Shown piece after piece: positions 1-8,310 of a DNA stretch of 64,000 nt (positions are counted from its first letter, which is position 1; each line of letters opens with the position of its first letter). Under the pieces are notes generated by a model. The model saw only the letters and a list, made by a program, of their open reading frames with translations. It ran no database searches and had not been told where the DNA came from. This DNA is from Candidatus Ozemibacter sibiricus (GTDB taxonomy: Bacteria > Muiribacteriota > Ozemobacteria > Ozemobacterales > Ozemobacteraceae), in assembly GCA_003327425.1 (NCBI GenBank), contig QOQW01000014.1:92916-156915 (forward strand), read 5' to 3'. A program made the translations under genes and the position numbers.

Positions 1-1
1 T

Positions 2-715
2 TTCCCGCTGCCCGATGGGCGCTGGTTCCTGACCATCGGCGATGTGTCGGGGCACGGCGTATCGGCGGCCCTGGTGGTCGGCCTGGCCAAGGGCGTGGTG
101 GCCCATCCTGACACCCCGCGGGCCGAGCCCGAACAGGTGCTGGATCTGCTCAACCAGGTCATCCAGGGCACCCTGGCCCGCCGCAAGACGATGACCTGCC
201 AGGTCGGGGTGTTCGATCCCCGGACCGGCCGGCTGGTGCTCAGCAATGCCGGGCATTGCCGGCCTTTCCTGGTGGGGGAAAGCGGGGTCGAAGAGCTGGT
301 CATGGGGGGACGAGTGATCGGGTTCAAAACGGGGAAGGGGCAGATGTTCCCTGTCTATGAACGTTCGCTGACGGCGGGCGAGATGGTCGTCTTCTACTCA
401 GACGGGCTGGTCGAGGCGCCGGTGGCGGGCAGCGCCGAGGCGGTGGGCCGGGACGACGCGGGCCAGGCAGAATCGGTGACGGACCAGGCTGGCTCCACTG
501 GGGAGGCCACGAGGGAAGTCGTGGTCGGGTATTCTCGGCTCGTGACCGCTCTGTCCGCGCTGCGGCAGGCCGAGGCAGCAGCGACGGCCGGGGCGATCCG
601 GGCGTGGTTGACCGAGCTGACCGGCGGCGCCGAGCTGCCCGATGACGTGACGATCATGGTCTTGCAGGGCCCCGCGGCAGGGCGGGCAGCCCAGGCTTCG
701 GGCGCGGCCGGGTGA
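2..715 (+). CDS. SpoIIE-family PP2C serine/threonine phosphatase, C-terminal part (5' end outside window)
   Basis: The reading frame is open from the first bases of the window, so the gene begins upstream and only the last ~237 codons are present. The visible part is a SpoIIE/RsbU-type PP2C catalytic domain: the metal-binding GDVSGHG motif at its start (bases ~40-55), a middle strand with NAGHCRPF, then FYSDGLVEA and a terminal DDVTIMVL. Such domains dephosphorylate STAS-type anti-sigma antagonists; a STAS gene lies 2.3 kb downstream at 3059-3421. About 35 residues rich in Ala, Glu, Gly and Asp interrupt the domain after the SDGLVEA motif, where other members have a short loop. The sensor part is not visible. 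It converges with hicB, whose stop codon is 22 bases away. Confidence 0.9.
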   Translation, partial: FPLPDGRWFLTIGDVSGHGVSAALVVGLAKGVVAHPDTPRAEPEQVLDLLNQVIQGTLARRKTMTCQVGVFDPRTGRLVLSNAGHCRPFLVGESGVEELVMGGRVIGFKTGKGQMFPVYERSLTAGEMVVFYSDGLVEAPVAGSAEAVGRDDAGQAESVTDQAGSTGEATREVVVGYSRLVTALSALRQAEAAATAGAIRAWLTELTGGAELPDDVTIMVLQGPAAGRAAQASGAAG

Positions 716-737
716 CGGCCAGCCCCGTTGCCGTCCC

Positions 738-1136
738 CTATTTCTGCGCCAGCCCCGCCGCCACGAAGGATAGCAGCAAGCTGTTGATGCTGACGGATTC
801 TTGTCTGGCTCGCTCGATGAGCCGGGCGTGAAGCGATTTGGGGAGGCGGGCCAGGAGTCGGCCTGAGGCTTCAGGGGTGATGAAATCTTCAGGGCGGGTG
901 CGCGGGGCCGGAATCGTCTTGCCTTGGTCAGTGCGAGCCGCCACCCATGCCAGGAAGGCATCTTTGCCGTTGGTCAGCGCTTCTTGCTCGGTGTCGCCGT
1001 CGGCCATGCAACCAGGAAGATCGGGGAACGTGACGAGGAATCCTCCTCCTTCTTCGGGAGGGAGCGGGCTGATGATCCGGGTGTAGGCTTCGAAGGGGTG
1101 GGGCGGTTGAGCCGGGGAAATTTTCTTGATGGTCAC
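738..1136 (-). CDS. hicB: HicB-type antitoxin
   Basis: 132-residue protein with the two-part HicB plan. The N-terminal ~85 residues form the degenerate RNase H-like fold with the family signature FPDLPGC followed by a DGDTEQEA stretch. The C-terminal ~45 residues (RLPKSLHARL onward) look like a ribbon-helix-helix DNA-binding domain. HicB neutralises HicA and represses the operon. Its ATG overlaps the hicA stop by four bases (ATGA), so the two are translationally coupled with the toxin first, as in many hicAB loci. The first ~15 residues are Pro-rich and longer than in short HicB proteins. Confidence 0.88.
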   Translation of the reverse strand: MTIKKISPAQPPHPFEAYTRIISPLPPEEGGGFLVTFPDLPGCMADGDTEQEALTNGKDAFLAWVAARTDQGKTIPAPRTRPEDFITPEASGRLLARLPKSLHARLIERARQESVSINSLLLSFVAAGLAQK

Positions 1137-1387
1137 GGTTTCTTCTCCTTCTTGCGCACGGCATCAACCAGGGCGACGAATTTCTTGATGTAGATCGGCT
1201 TGATGGGCCGGCGGAAAGGGACGGTGACGTCTTCTTCCAGGCCAGGGAAAGAGAAAACGAAATGGCTGCCACCATGATGGCGAACCTCGATGGCGGCACG
1301 CCTCGCGATGGTCAGAAGATTGTCCATGGTCCAGTTGTCGTGAGGATTCGCCCGCATGCGGCGGAGGAGCTTTTCTGCGGAACCCAT
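1133..1387 (-). CDS. hicA: HicA-type mRNA interferase toxin
   Basis: 84-residue double-stranded-RNA-binding-like toxin. The hallmark is the GGSH motif with the catalytic His at residue 42 (HHGGSHFVF), followed by a Lys-rich C-terminus. HicA cleaves mRNA when not bound by HicB. It is the first gene of the pair and overlaps hicB by four bases. The start at 1387 has no ribosome binding site. A promoter -10 box lies only five bases upstream, so the message is probably leaderless; an in-frame Met at residue 11 is an alternative start. Confidence 0.87.
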   Translation of the reverse strand: MGSAEKLLRRMRANPHDNWTMDNLLTIARRAAIEVRHHGGSHFVFSFPGLEEDVTVPFRRPIKPIYIKKFVALVDAVRKKEKKP

Positions 1388-1392
1388 AACGT

Positions 1393-1421
1393 ATGATATC
1401 GTATACGATATTATTCGTCAA
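1393..1421 (-). promoter_or_regulatory. hicAB promoter
   Basis: On the minus strand TTGACG (1416-1421) and TATCAT (1393-1398) are separated by exactly 17 bases. Transcription should begin at or beside the hicA ATG (1385-1387), giving a leaderless transcript. Confidence 0.65.
1396..1411. promoter_or_regulatory. hicAB operator palindrome
   Basis: ATATCGTATACGATAT is a perfect 16-base palindrome. It fills most of the spacer and overlaps the -10 box of the hicAB promoter, the expected place for autorepression by the DNA-binding tail of HicB. Binding by HicB is inference. Confidence 0.65.
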
Positions 1422-1553
1422 GGTTGCGATCGATGAAACACAGGGGCGAAAAAACGTGTAATGGTTGGGCAGGGTTGTTCGTCTGTCGGGTGAACAACGG
1501 TTGGTTTCCCCCGAACGAAGACGTGAAGCGCGCTGGAAATGGAGGAACAACCC

Positions 1554-2918
1554 ATGACGAGCCCGAAGACCTGCCATGAGTTCGCCCTCGGCCTGCTGAT
1601 CCTGGGAATCGTCCTGTTGATGGCCACTCCTTCGCTGCCTGCTTCCCCTCTGGACGACGGGCCGGTGCAGCTGGCCAGGGCGCGGGTGGAAGCCCCGCCC
1701 CAGGTGAGCACGGCGGACGATCCCGCCACGGTGACGGCACCGCCGCCGCCGGTCGCTGACCCGACCGAGACCGCGTTCCTGGAAGCGGACGATGACGAGG
1801 CGAATCGCGACGAGGCCGAAGCGCTGACGGAAGCGACCGAAGGAAGTCATGCGACGGAGCGCTTCGTGGTGTCCGAGCTGCGGGACGATGTGAACGATTG
1901 GCTGGCTCAGCTCGAGCGGTTACGCGGCATGGTGGCCCGCCGGGAGCTGGTGGGGGCCACCGACCTGTATCTGGCTTTGCGCGGGCGGATCGCCGCCTAC
2001 CCTGCGTTGTCGACGCGTCTGCGGCCGCCGCTCGATGAGCTCAAGGGAGGTTTGGAGCTGGCGCTGGCCAATGAGATCGATTACGGCTGCCAGCAGATTC
2101 TGCAGCGCCGTGCCAACCGGAGCCACCCAGCGCAGATCATCGCCTCGATGTGGTGGACCAAATCCTGGATCGATGCTCTGGCCCGGCTGACCAGCGACCA
2201 GCCCTCGCCCTGGGTCGGCTACGGTCGCCGCACCATCGGGGCGGTGCTCACCAACGAGATCCGGTATGGCATGAACCGGCTGCGGGCGAAGGCGCGGGAA
2301 GGCGCCCCCGCCGCCTCGCGGCAGGTCTCGGCAGCCTGGACCCGGCAGTGGCTGAAAGCGTCGCGACGCCTGGGGCTTGGCCCGACGGCCGCCGCCCTGG
2401 ACAAGATGGAAAAAGAACTGGCGGCGATCGTGGCGGCCGCTCCGGTCCCGCCCGCCGCCCCGCCGACGGGATCGACCAGCCGGCCCCCTGCTTCCACCGC
2501 CTCGTCGAATCGCGGCCGGGGCCTCTGGCAGAATCCCTGTCCGGCCGGGCGTCCGTCGCCCTATGCCGGCGATGACGGCTGCGATTTCCACGCCCCGCGC
2601 GGCACGCCCGTCTATTGCGCTCGGGATGGGGTCATCGTCTACAACGACCCCCGCGGCCACTCCCGGCAGGAAACGCCGAATGACGATACCGGCGCCATCC
2701 GGATCGTGCATGCCGACGGCAAGCACAGTTGGTATGCCCATCTGTCGGCCCGGAACACCGCGCTGAAGCCAGGCATGCCGGTGAAGGCCGGCACCATGAT
2801 CGGCCGGGTCGGCCGGGCCAACGGGGTCGACCATCTGCACTTCAGCATCTTCTTTACCGCTGGCGGCGATGCCGGTGGCTTCATGGATCCCTTCGCCATC
2901 GCCGCGATGTTCCGCTGA
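1554..2918 (+). CDS. Secreted M23/LytM-like peptidase protein with altered metal site
   Basis: 454 residues. The start at 1554 is chosen over an in-frame ATG at 1539 because GGAGG (1541-1545) sits eight bases before it. An N-terminal hydrophobic segment (residues ~13-32) looks like a signal peptide or anchor. A low-complexity Pro/Ala/Glu region and a helical middle region follow. Residues ~335-454 form a LytM-like domain: GTPVY, the WYAHLS strand and the HLH motif (H427, H429). In active M23 enzymes the first zinc ligand is the His of HxGxD; here that position is Asp340 (DDGCD, with D344 kept). The protein may use Asp as ligand or may be a non-catalytic LytM scaffold. It acts in the periplasm or cell envelope, probably on peptidoglycan. 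Confidence 0.8.
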   Translation: MTSPKTCHEFALGLLILGIVLLMATPSLPASPLDDGPVQLARARVEAPPQVSTADDPATVTAPPPPVADPTETAFLEADDDEANRDEAEALTEATEGSHATERFVVSELRDDVNDWLAQLERLRGMVARRELVGATDLYLALRGRIAAYPALSTRLRPPLDELKGGLELALANEIDYGCQQILQRRANRSHPAQIIASMWWTKSWIDALARLTSDQPSPWVGYGRRTIGAVLTNEIRYGMNRLRAKAREGAPAASRQVSAAWTRQWLKASRRLGLGPTAAALDKMEKELAAIVAAAPVPPAAPPTGSTSRPPASTASSNRGRGLWQNPCPAGRPSPYAGDDGCDFHAPRGTPVYCARDGVIVYNDPRGHSRQETPNDDTGAIRIVHADGKHSWYAHLSARNTALKPGMPVKAGTMIGRVGRANGVDHLHFSIFFTAGGDAGGFMDPFAIAAMFR

Positions 2919-3058
2919 GACGGAGAACCGCGATGTCTGCGAGCGCGGCCGCCGGCGATCGGCCGGCGGCTGGCGGCATCAGGGCGAGCGCGGTGGGATC
3001 AGGCAGCGAGGGGCGACGATGGGGAACGCGATCGGCAGTCGGCCGGCGACGCGGGGGC

Positions 3059-3421
3059 TCAGCTGCGGAGCAGGTCGAGGGCGGCGGCTTCGCTGGGCGC
3101 GTGCGGCACCTGGGTCAGGATCTCCATGAAGGTCAGCAGCTCGATCTGGCTCTTGTCGAGGCCGAAGAACACCAGACCGCCGGCGAAATCGCCGGTCACC
3201 CGTTCCATGAGTTCGATCAGCCAGGCCACCCCCGGGCTGGCGATGGCCGGGCAGCGGCTGATGCCCACCGCCAGCCGGATGTGCCCGCCGCGCAGGAGCG
3301 GTTCGGCGACGCGCATCAGTTCTTCCCCGGCTTCCTGGCCCAGGTAGCCCTGGAACCGGATCACGGCGGTATCGGGGGCGACGATCGCGGTTTCGATCGA
3401 GTGGCGGTTGGCGGACCCCAT
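3059..3421 (-). CDS. STAS-domain anti-sigma factor antagonist-like protein
   Basis: 120 residues forming one STAS domain: two N-terminal strands (TAVIRFQGYL), a helix, then the strand-loop VGISRCPAIASPGVAWL, where Ser62 falls at the usual phosphorylation position of SpoIIAA/RsbV proteins (DSSG replaced by ASPG). Such proteins bind anti-sigma kinases when unphosphorylated and are reset by PP2C phosphatases. Possible partners in the window are the receiver-HATPase protein (60232-61194) and the three PP2C proteins, but no operon links them. No clear ribosome binding site precedes the chosen ATG, so the exact start is less sure. Confidence 0.8.
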   Translation of the reverse strand: MGSANRHSIETAIVAPDTAVIRFQGYLGQEAGEELMRVAEPLLRGGHIRLAVGISRCPAIASPGVAWLIELMERVTGDFAGGLVFFGLDKSQIELLTFMEILTQVPHAPSEAAALDLLRS

Positions 3422-3683
3422 GGCATCTTCATGGTAGCACAGGTCGGCCCGGCCCTTCGACGGTGTCGAGCGCTGACCTGGCGGCTGGGCGAAGCAACCG
3501 AGGCACCCTCCACGGATCGAGATGGGGCCCGATCGTGGCAGGAGCAGCGCCCCTGAACGAGAGAGGAGAAACTGGTAAGATAGAGCTGCAGGGGCCAGGC
3601 CGGCGTTCTCGGCCCGCGGAATAGGTCAAGCGGGGTGCGCAGAACGCATCGCCCGCCCAACATCGGGACAAGGAGCGCGGAGC

Positions 3684-6248
3684 GTGCCAGCCAGCGGGGA
3701 ACAGTTTCTGCAACGAGACCTGGAGGCCCCTTTCCGCTCGTTCCGCTTGATGGCGATCGAGGAGATCATCCGACGCGGCGAGCCCGAGCCCTGGCTGGCC
3801 ATCCTCGAAGCTCGGCTGGCGCGCGAAGACGACGAAGAATGCCGGATCGCCCTGGAGCATGCCCTCGGCATTCTCCGCGATCGCCGCGCGGCCGCCGAGG
3901 GCGTGGCGGGTGCGGCGGCCGTCGCGGCGTTCCTCCAATCCTTTCGGGGGGCCGAGGCGGCGCGGCAGGCCAGCCTGCTGGCGTCAGCGCCACCTTCTCT
4001 GCAGCGAGCGCTGGTGCCGCATCTGGCCGAGCTGGTCGCCGCCGCGGCCCATCCGTTGGTGCAGGCCCGGGTGCTGCGCACCTGGACGGGCGACTGGCCG
4101 GCCGCCGAACTGCCGCTGGCGGTGTCGCTGCTGCGCGCCGACAGCCTCGCCGTGCGGCTGGCGGCCCTGGAACTGCTGGCCCGGCACGCCCCCGACCGGT
4201 TGTGGCAGAGTCTGCCGCGACTGCTGGTGCATCCCGAGCCGCGGCTGCGGGGACTGGCCATTCGCGGCCTGCTGCGGCTCGATCCGGCCGAGGCCTTCGA
4301 CCATCTGGCCGCCCTGTTCCGCAGTGCCGATCCGCAGCATCGACGAGCCGCCCTGCTGGCCAGCGTCCATTTTCCCTTCGACCAGGTCAAACCGCTGTTC
4401 CTCGAGCTGCTGGCCCGCGAGACCGATTCCGACCTGCTCGAGCGCGTTCTGCTGATCGTCCGCAACAACCCCGATCCCGACCTGCCGTTCCAGATCCTCG
4501 AACTGGCCGATGAAGATGAATCCCGGCGGATCCGGTACCTGCAGCCGCTGGTGCTCGATCTCACCCAGGCGCTCGCCGCCTCCGGGCTGCTGCCGGGCGA
4601 CGAAGCCGATTTCCGTCGCCGCTTGCAGGAGCATGCCGAGGATCGAGCGGCGCGGCGCTGGGTGCATCGCTTCCTGACCACCCTCGACGATCGCGAGCCC
4701 GAAGAGAACGAGGTGCTGATCGAGGCCGCCGCCCGCTCGCCAGTGGTGGCTCGCCACCTCGCCGCCGCCCCCGCCTGGGACCTGCCGCCCGCGGCCCGCA
4801 CCTGGCTCGCGCATTGGCTGAACCCAGACCGGCCGGGAAGCCCCGCCCCCGGCGGCCAGGCAACGCCTACCACCGCCCCGCCCTTGACCGGTGAGCCGCC
4901 CGTGACCGCTGCCGCGACGACCGTCGCCGTTTCGCCACTGGCCGCTCCGCTGCCGGTCGATCGTCCTGCATCGGAGCCTGCCGCATCGGCCGCTTCGCCA
5001 GAAACGGCGGCCGGCCTTCGCTCGGCCGGGGCCGCGCCTGGAGCGAGGCCCGCGACCGACCCTGCGATCTCGGGCCTGATCCGCTGGCTGGCCGCCCTCG
5101 ATGCCGACGGGGTCGCGGCTCGCGTCGACGATCTGCGCCGTCGTCTGCAGGCGGCCGACACCCCGCCCGCCGTGCTGGCGGTCGCCTTGCGCACCCTGCG
5201 GCGGACCGGCTCGACCGGTTTCCTGGCCGAAGCCGAGGCCCTGCTGGGGCATGCCGACCCCCGGGTGGTGGGGGCGGCGCTCGAATACCTCGGGGCCTTC
5301 AGCCCTGAGCGGCTGGCCCTGTCGCTGGGCCGCTTCCTCAAAGCGAAGCGGCCCGCCGTGCGCCGGGCGGCGCTCAAGGCCCTGCGTGCCCTCGACCAGA
5401 CGCAGGCGCTGTCGGCGCTGCGGATGATGATCGAAGGGACGGCCGCCCAGCAGAAGATGGGTCTGGAGTGCCTGATCCATTTCGAGTTCGCGGTGGTGCG
5501 CGACCTTGTCGGCACGTTGATCCGACGCGGAGCCACCGACGAGATCCGGCGTGGGGCCTGGCTGCTGCTCGCCAACAACCCCGGTCCCGAGAACTTCCCG
5601 CTGCTGTTCGCCCTGCGACAGGAATTCTCAGCCGGAGGGGCCGATCTCACGCAGGCCGCCCAGGCCGAGCGGCTGCTGGCTGAGACGTTCGCCTATCTCG
5701 ACCGGGCGGGGCGCCGGCCGGCGCCCAGCTTCGAGGCACTGCTGGCCCGCCTGCAGCAGGAATGGGAAGCGGCGGAGGCCCGCCGGCGGGCCGCTCCCAA
5801 GCCGTACAGCGCCGCCCGTCTGCACGGGCCGGGCGGCCGCCGCTGGTGGGAACCCTGGCTCGACCTGCTGCGCGGCGATCTCGATCCCGAGACCCGACAG
5901 CAGCTCGGCCAGAGCTGGCGGCGGCCGGCCCTGGTCGGGCTGGTCATGCTCGGCCTGGCGTGGTTCGGTCTGCTGTCATCGGTGGAACGCCCGGCCGGCC
6001 TGCCTCCCCAAGGCGGCCCGCTGCCGGCGGTGCCGACCCGCCTGCAAGGCGTGGTCGTCGAATCGGCCGCCGACTGGCTGCGGATCGCCACTCCCGCCGG
6101 GGAAGAGCATCTGGTCATGGCGCCGCCCGGGACCTGGTTTTCCCCGCAACTCCAACAGCGGTCGGTCGCTCTGACCATCTTGCCGTTCCGCCGCGAGGGG
6201 GAACGCGTGGTGCGTAGCACCTTCGTCCGATGGGAGGCTCCCCCATGA
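3684..6248 (+). CDS. Membrane-anchored HEAT-repeat protein
   Basis: 854 residues from a GTG start with AAGGAG about ten bases upstream. Residues ~1-375 and ~455-690 are two blocks of HEAT-type helical repeats (repeated ALELLARHAP / ALEYLGAFSP-like units), joined by a Pro/Ala/Thr-rich linker (~380-450). A single transmembrane segment lies at ~750-768, followed by an ~85-residue extracytoplasmic tail. HEAT repeats are protein-binding scaffolds with no catalytic role of their own. The next gene starts inside its stop codon (ATGA), and three prepilin-like genes follow in the same style, so a cytoplasmic scaffold role for a pilus or type II secretion-like machine is a reasonable inference. Confidence 0.8.
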   Translation: MPASGEQFLQRDLEAPFRSFRLMAIEEIIRRGEPEPWLAILEARLAREDDEECRIALEHALGILRDRRAAAEGVAGAAAVAAFLQSFRGAEAARQASLLASAPPSLQRALVPHLAELVAAAAHPLVQARVLRTWTGDWPAAELPLAVSLLRADSLAVRLAALELLARHAPDRLWQSLPRLLVHPEPRLRGLAIRGLLRLDPAEAFDHLAALFRSADPQHRRAALLASVHFPFDQVKPLFLELLARETDSDLLERVLLIVRNNPDPDLPFQILELADEDESRRIRYLQPLVLDLTQALAASGLLPGDEADFRRRLQEHAEDRAARRWVHRFLTTLDDREPEENEVLIEAAARSPVVARHLAAAPAWDLPPAARTWLAHWLNPDRPGSPAPGGQATPTTAPPLTGEPPVTAAATTVAVSPLAAPLPVDRPASEPAASAASPETAAGLRSAGAAPGARPATDPAISGLIRWLAALDADGVAARVDDLRRRLQAADTPPAVLAVALRTLRRTGSTGFLAEAEALLGHADPRVVGAALEYLGAFSPERLALSLGRFLKAKRPAVRRAALKALRALDQTQALSALRMMIEGTAAQQKMGLECLIHFEFAVVRDLVGTLIRRGATDEIRRGAWLLLANNPGPENFPLLFALRQEFSAGGADLTQAAQAERLLAETFAYLDRAGRRPAPSFEALLARLQQEWEAAEARRRAAPKPYSAARLHGPGGRRWWEPWLDLLRGDLDPETRQQLGQSWRRPALVGLVMLGLAWFGLLSSVERPAGLPPQGGPLPAVPTRLQGVVVESAADWLRIATPAGEEHLVMAPPGTWFSPQLQQRSVALTILPFRREGERVVRSTFVRWEAPP

Positions 6249-7630
6249 GGTCCCGGCGTCGGGGGTTCGCCCTGCTCATCCTGCTGGCGCTGGCCGTTCT
6301 GGCGGTGGGCTTCGCCTTGATCTACCACCAATGGTCGCGGCATGGCCAGCAGGTGTCCTTCCGGATCGAGCAGGCCGAGACGATGCGTCTGCTGGCCGAA
6401 TCGGCCATGGAAGAGGCCTTCGCCTGGTTGCATCGCGAGTGTTCCGACTACCGCAGCGCGACGGCCGCCTGGGTGCGGGAACCCTCGGCGCCGCCGCTCG
6501 CGATTCCCCTGCCGGGGGTCGGGCGCTGGCTGGCGACGAGCCTGCGGGGCGGGCCAACGGTCGAACTGACGGCCGAAGCCCGCCACGTCGATCGCCGTAC
6601 CGAAGACCACGACGGGGCACCGTTCTTCCGCCCCGACGATGGGTCGCCGGGCGAAGCCGTGGGCACGATCGAATGCCGGGTGACGGCCACCCTCTGGCAG
6701 CGCGACCTGCTCACGCGCACGCGGCTCGCCACCGGCCGGCTGCTCCGGCACCATGACGTCTGGGTGGTCAGCATGGTCACGCCGCGCCTGCCGGATCGCC
6801 CGCGCGCCGCCTATGCCCACAATTTCGTGCTCGATTACGTGCTGCTGGTGCGTGACGGGCTCGCCGAGTTCCGCGAGAGCGAGGGCCGGTCGCTGAACCC
6901 GGCCGCCCTCCCCTTCACGATCGATCAAGATGATCTGCCGAGCGAGCGGCGGGGCAGGATCTCCTTCGGTGGCACCGACAGTACGAAGCCGCCGATCGCG
7001 CTGGGCGACCAGGATCCGTTGCCGCGCTTCTTCAACCGGGCCGGGCTGGTCATCGACGGAGCGACGACTGGACCGGCCGGGTTCCGGCCCTGGGGCCATT
7101 TCAGCCTGTGGCATCGCCGGCAGGTCCCTCCCGATGCAGCGATGCTCGAGGGCATCGGCCTGCTCGACCGCCGGCGTCGAGTGCTGCGGCTGAACGGGAT
7201 CGTCCATCTGGCGGGCGAACTGGTCGTGGGCGATCCCGAGGCCCCCTGGACGATCGAAGGGCAGGGGGTGCTGATCGCGCCGGCCATCACCGTGCGCGGC
7301 AGCCTGATCAAAGCCCGGCCCGATGACCTGTGCGTGCTGTTCGCCCGCCGTGGGCCGATCACGGTCGAGACCGAGCGCCGGGTCGAAGCTGCCCTCGTCG
7401 CCGTCAACGACGCCAAGACCGGTTGCGTGCTGGCCCGCCGCGCCCTCGATCTGCGAGGAGCGCTCATCGTCGACCGGTTGGCCACCGAGCGTTGGGCCAG
7501 CGGGGTGGCTCACCGGCTGGCGTATGATCCGGCCCTGACCTCGCCCGACCGGGCCAGCTATGTCGTCAACCTGTCGCGCTGGATCAGCTTCCAACGATGG
7601 GTGCTGGATGCCCCCGAGGCGGCTCCATGA
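6245..7630 (+). CDS. GspK/PilX-type minor prepilin-like protein
   Basis: 461 residues; ATG overlaps the previous stop by four bases, with GGGAGG seven bases upstream. The N-terminus is basic (MRSRRR) followed by G-FALLILLALAVLAVGFAL, a prepilin-like hydrophobic helix. The position corresponding to Glu5 of mature pilins is not Glu, as in GspK and PilX proteins, which cap the pseudopilus or pilus tip. The rest is a large soluble domain. It is followed by two prepilins that do have Glu5, so the three could form a tip complex. Function comes from N-terminal features and context only; the long C-terminal domain is not recognised. Confidence 0.72.
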   Translation: MRSRRRGFALLILLALAVLAVGFALIYHQWSRHGQQVSFRIEQAETMRLLAESAMEEAFAWLHRECSDYRSATAAWVREPSAPPLAIPLPGVGRWLATSLRGGPTVELTAEARHVDRRTEDHDGAPFFRPDDGSPGEAVGTIECRVTATLWQRDLLTRTRLATGRLLRHHDVWVVSMVTPRLPDRPRAAYAHNFVLDYVLLVRDGLAEFRESEGRSLNPAALPFTIDQDDLPSERRGRISFGGTDSTKPPIALGDQDPLPRFFNRAGLVIDGATTGPAGFRPWGHFSLWHRRQVPPDAAMLEGIGLLDRRRRVLRLNGIVHLAGELVVGDPEAPWTIEGQGVLIAPAITVRGSLIKARPDDLCVLFARRGPITVETERRVEAALVAVNDAKTGCVLARRALDLRGALIVDRLATERWASGVAHRLAYDPALTSPDRASYVVNLSRWISFQRWVLDAPEAAP

Positions 7631-8310
7631 GGAAGGAGTCTCTGGCCACCGCCCTGCCCCCCATGCGCCTGGGTGGTCGGCCCTGCCGCGCTTGCGCTGA
7701 CCAGGAATGGCAAGGCGTGCGCCGGGTCGGGGCAGAAGGCCAGACAGCGTCGGGCGCGGGCCATGGCCGAGCATCGGCATTCGTCGGGAAGGTGGGTCTC
7801 GCCTGGCGGCTCTGGCCGGCTGGCCGCGCGCGGGGTGGCAAGCGGGGGGGCGCGCCCGGGCACGCCCGCCGCGGCGGGTTCACCCTGGTCGAAGTGCTGA
7901 TCTCGATGATGATCCTGTCGCTGGTGCTGCTGGGGGCGCTCGTGATGGTGAGCCGTTCGCGCGTGGGGGCCATGGATGCCTGGTTCGAGTTCCTCGCCGT
8001 CCAATTGGCCCTCGAGCCCATCGAGGTCTTCCGGGGCTTCGGGGCGACCTGGGTCAAAGACTATCGCGCCCATCCGCTGCCTGAATTTCCTCTGGGCGTC
8101 ACCGCCATCGAGCCGAGGCGCGGCGCCCTCCATTGGCCGGCCGATGCCACGCTCTTCGAGCGCGAGATCACCCTGACGCCCGTCGAGGAGCCGGTGCCCG
8201 GAGTGCTGGTCGAAGTGCGGGTGCGCCCGCGCGGGGCCACGCGGGCCCAGGTCTGGCTGCGACGCGAGGAGGTGGTGATGAGCGCCCTGCTGGTGGAGCA
8301 ACCGCGATGA
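7627..8310 (+). CDS. PilV/GspI-type minor prepilin with an unusually long leader
   Basis: 227 residues from the ATG that overlaps the previous stop (ATGA). The processing site is GG-FTLVEVLISMMILSLVLLG, with Glu at position 5 of the mature chain and a 20-residue hydrophobic helix: a textbook type IV prepilin N-terminus recognised by PilD-like peptidase. Cleavage would fall after residue 84, whereas leaders are normally 6-30 residues. Either the leader is genuinely long and low-complexity, or translation starts at an internal GTG such as 7792 (leader 29), which lacks a spaced ribosome binding site. It sits between two other prepilin genes. Confidence 0.75.
   Translation: MRKESLATALPPMRLGGRPCRACADQEWQGVRRVGAEGQTASGAGHGRASAFVGKVGLAWRLWPAGRARGGKRGGAPGHARRGGFTLVEVLISMMILSLVLLGALVMVSRSRVGAMDAWFEFLAVQLALEPIEVFRGFGATWVKDYRAHPLPEFPLGVTAIEPRRGALHWPADATLFEREITLTPVEEPVPGVLVEVRVRPRGATRAQVWLRREEVVMSALLVEQPR

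Noticed and set aside
3626..5650. A 674-codon minus-strand frame over the HEAT gene
   Set aside because: Ser/Arg-rich antisense shadow without a start signal or domain.
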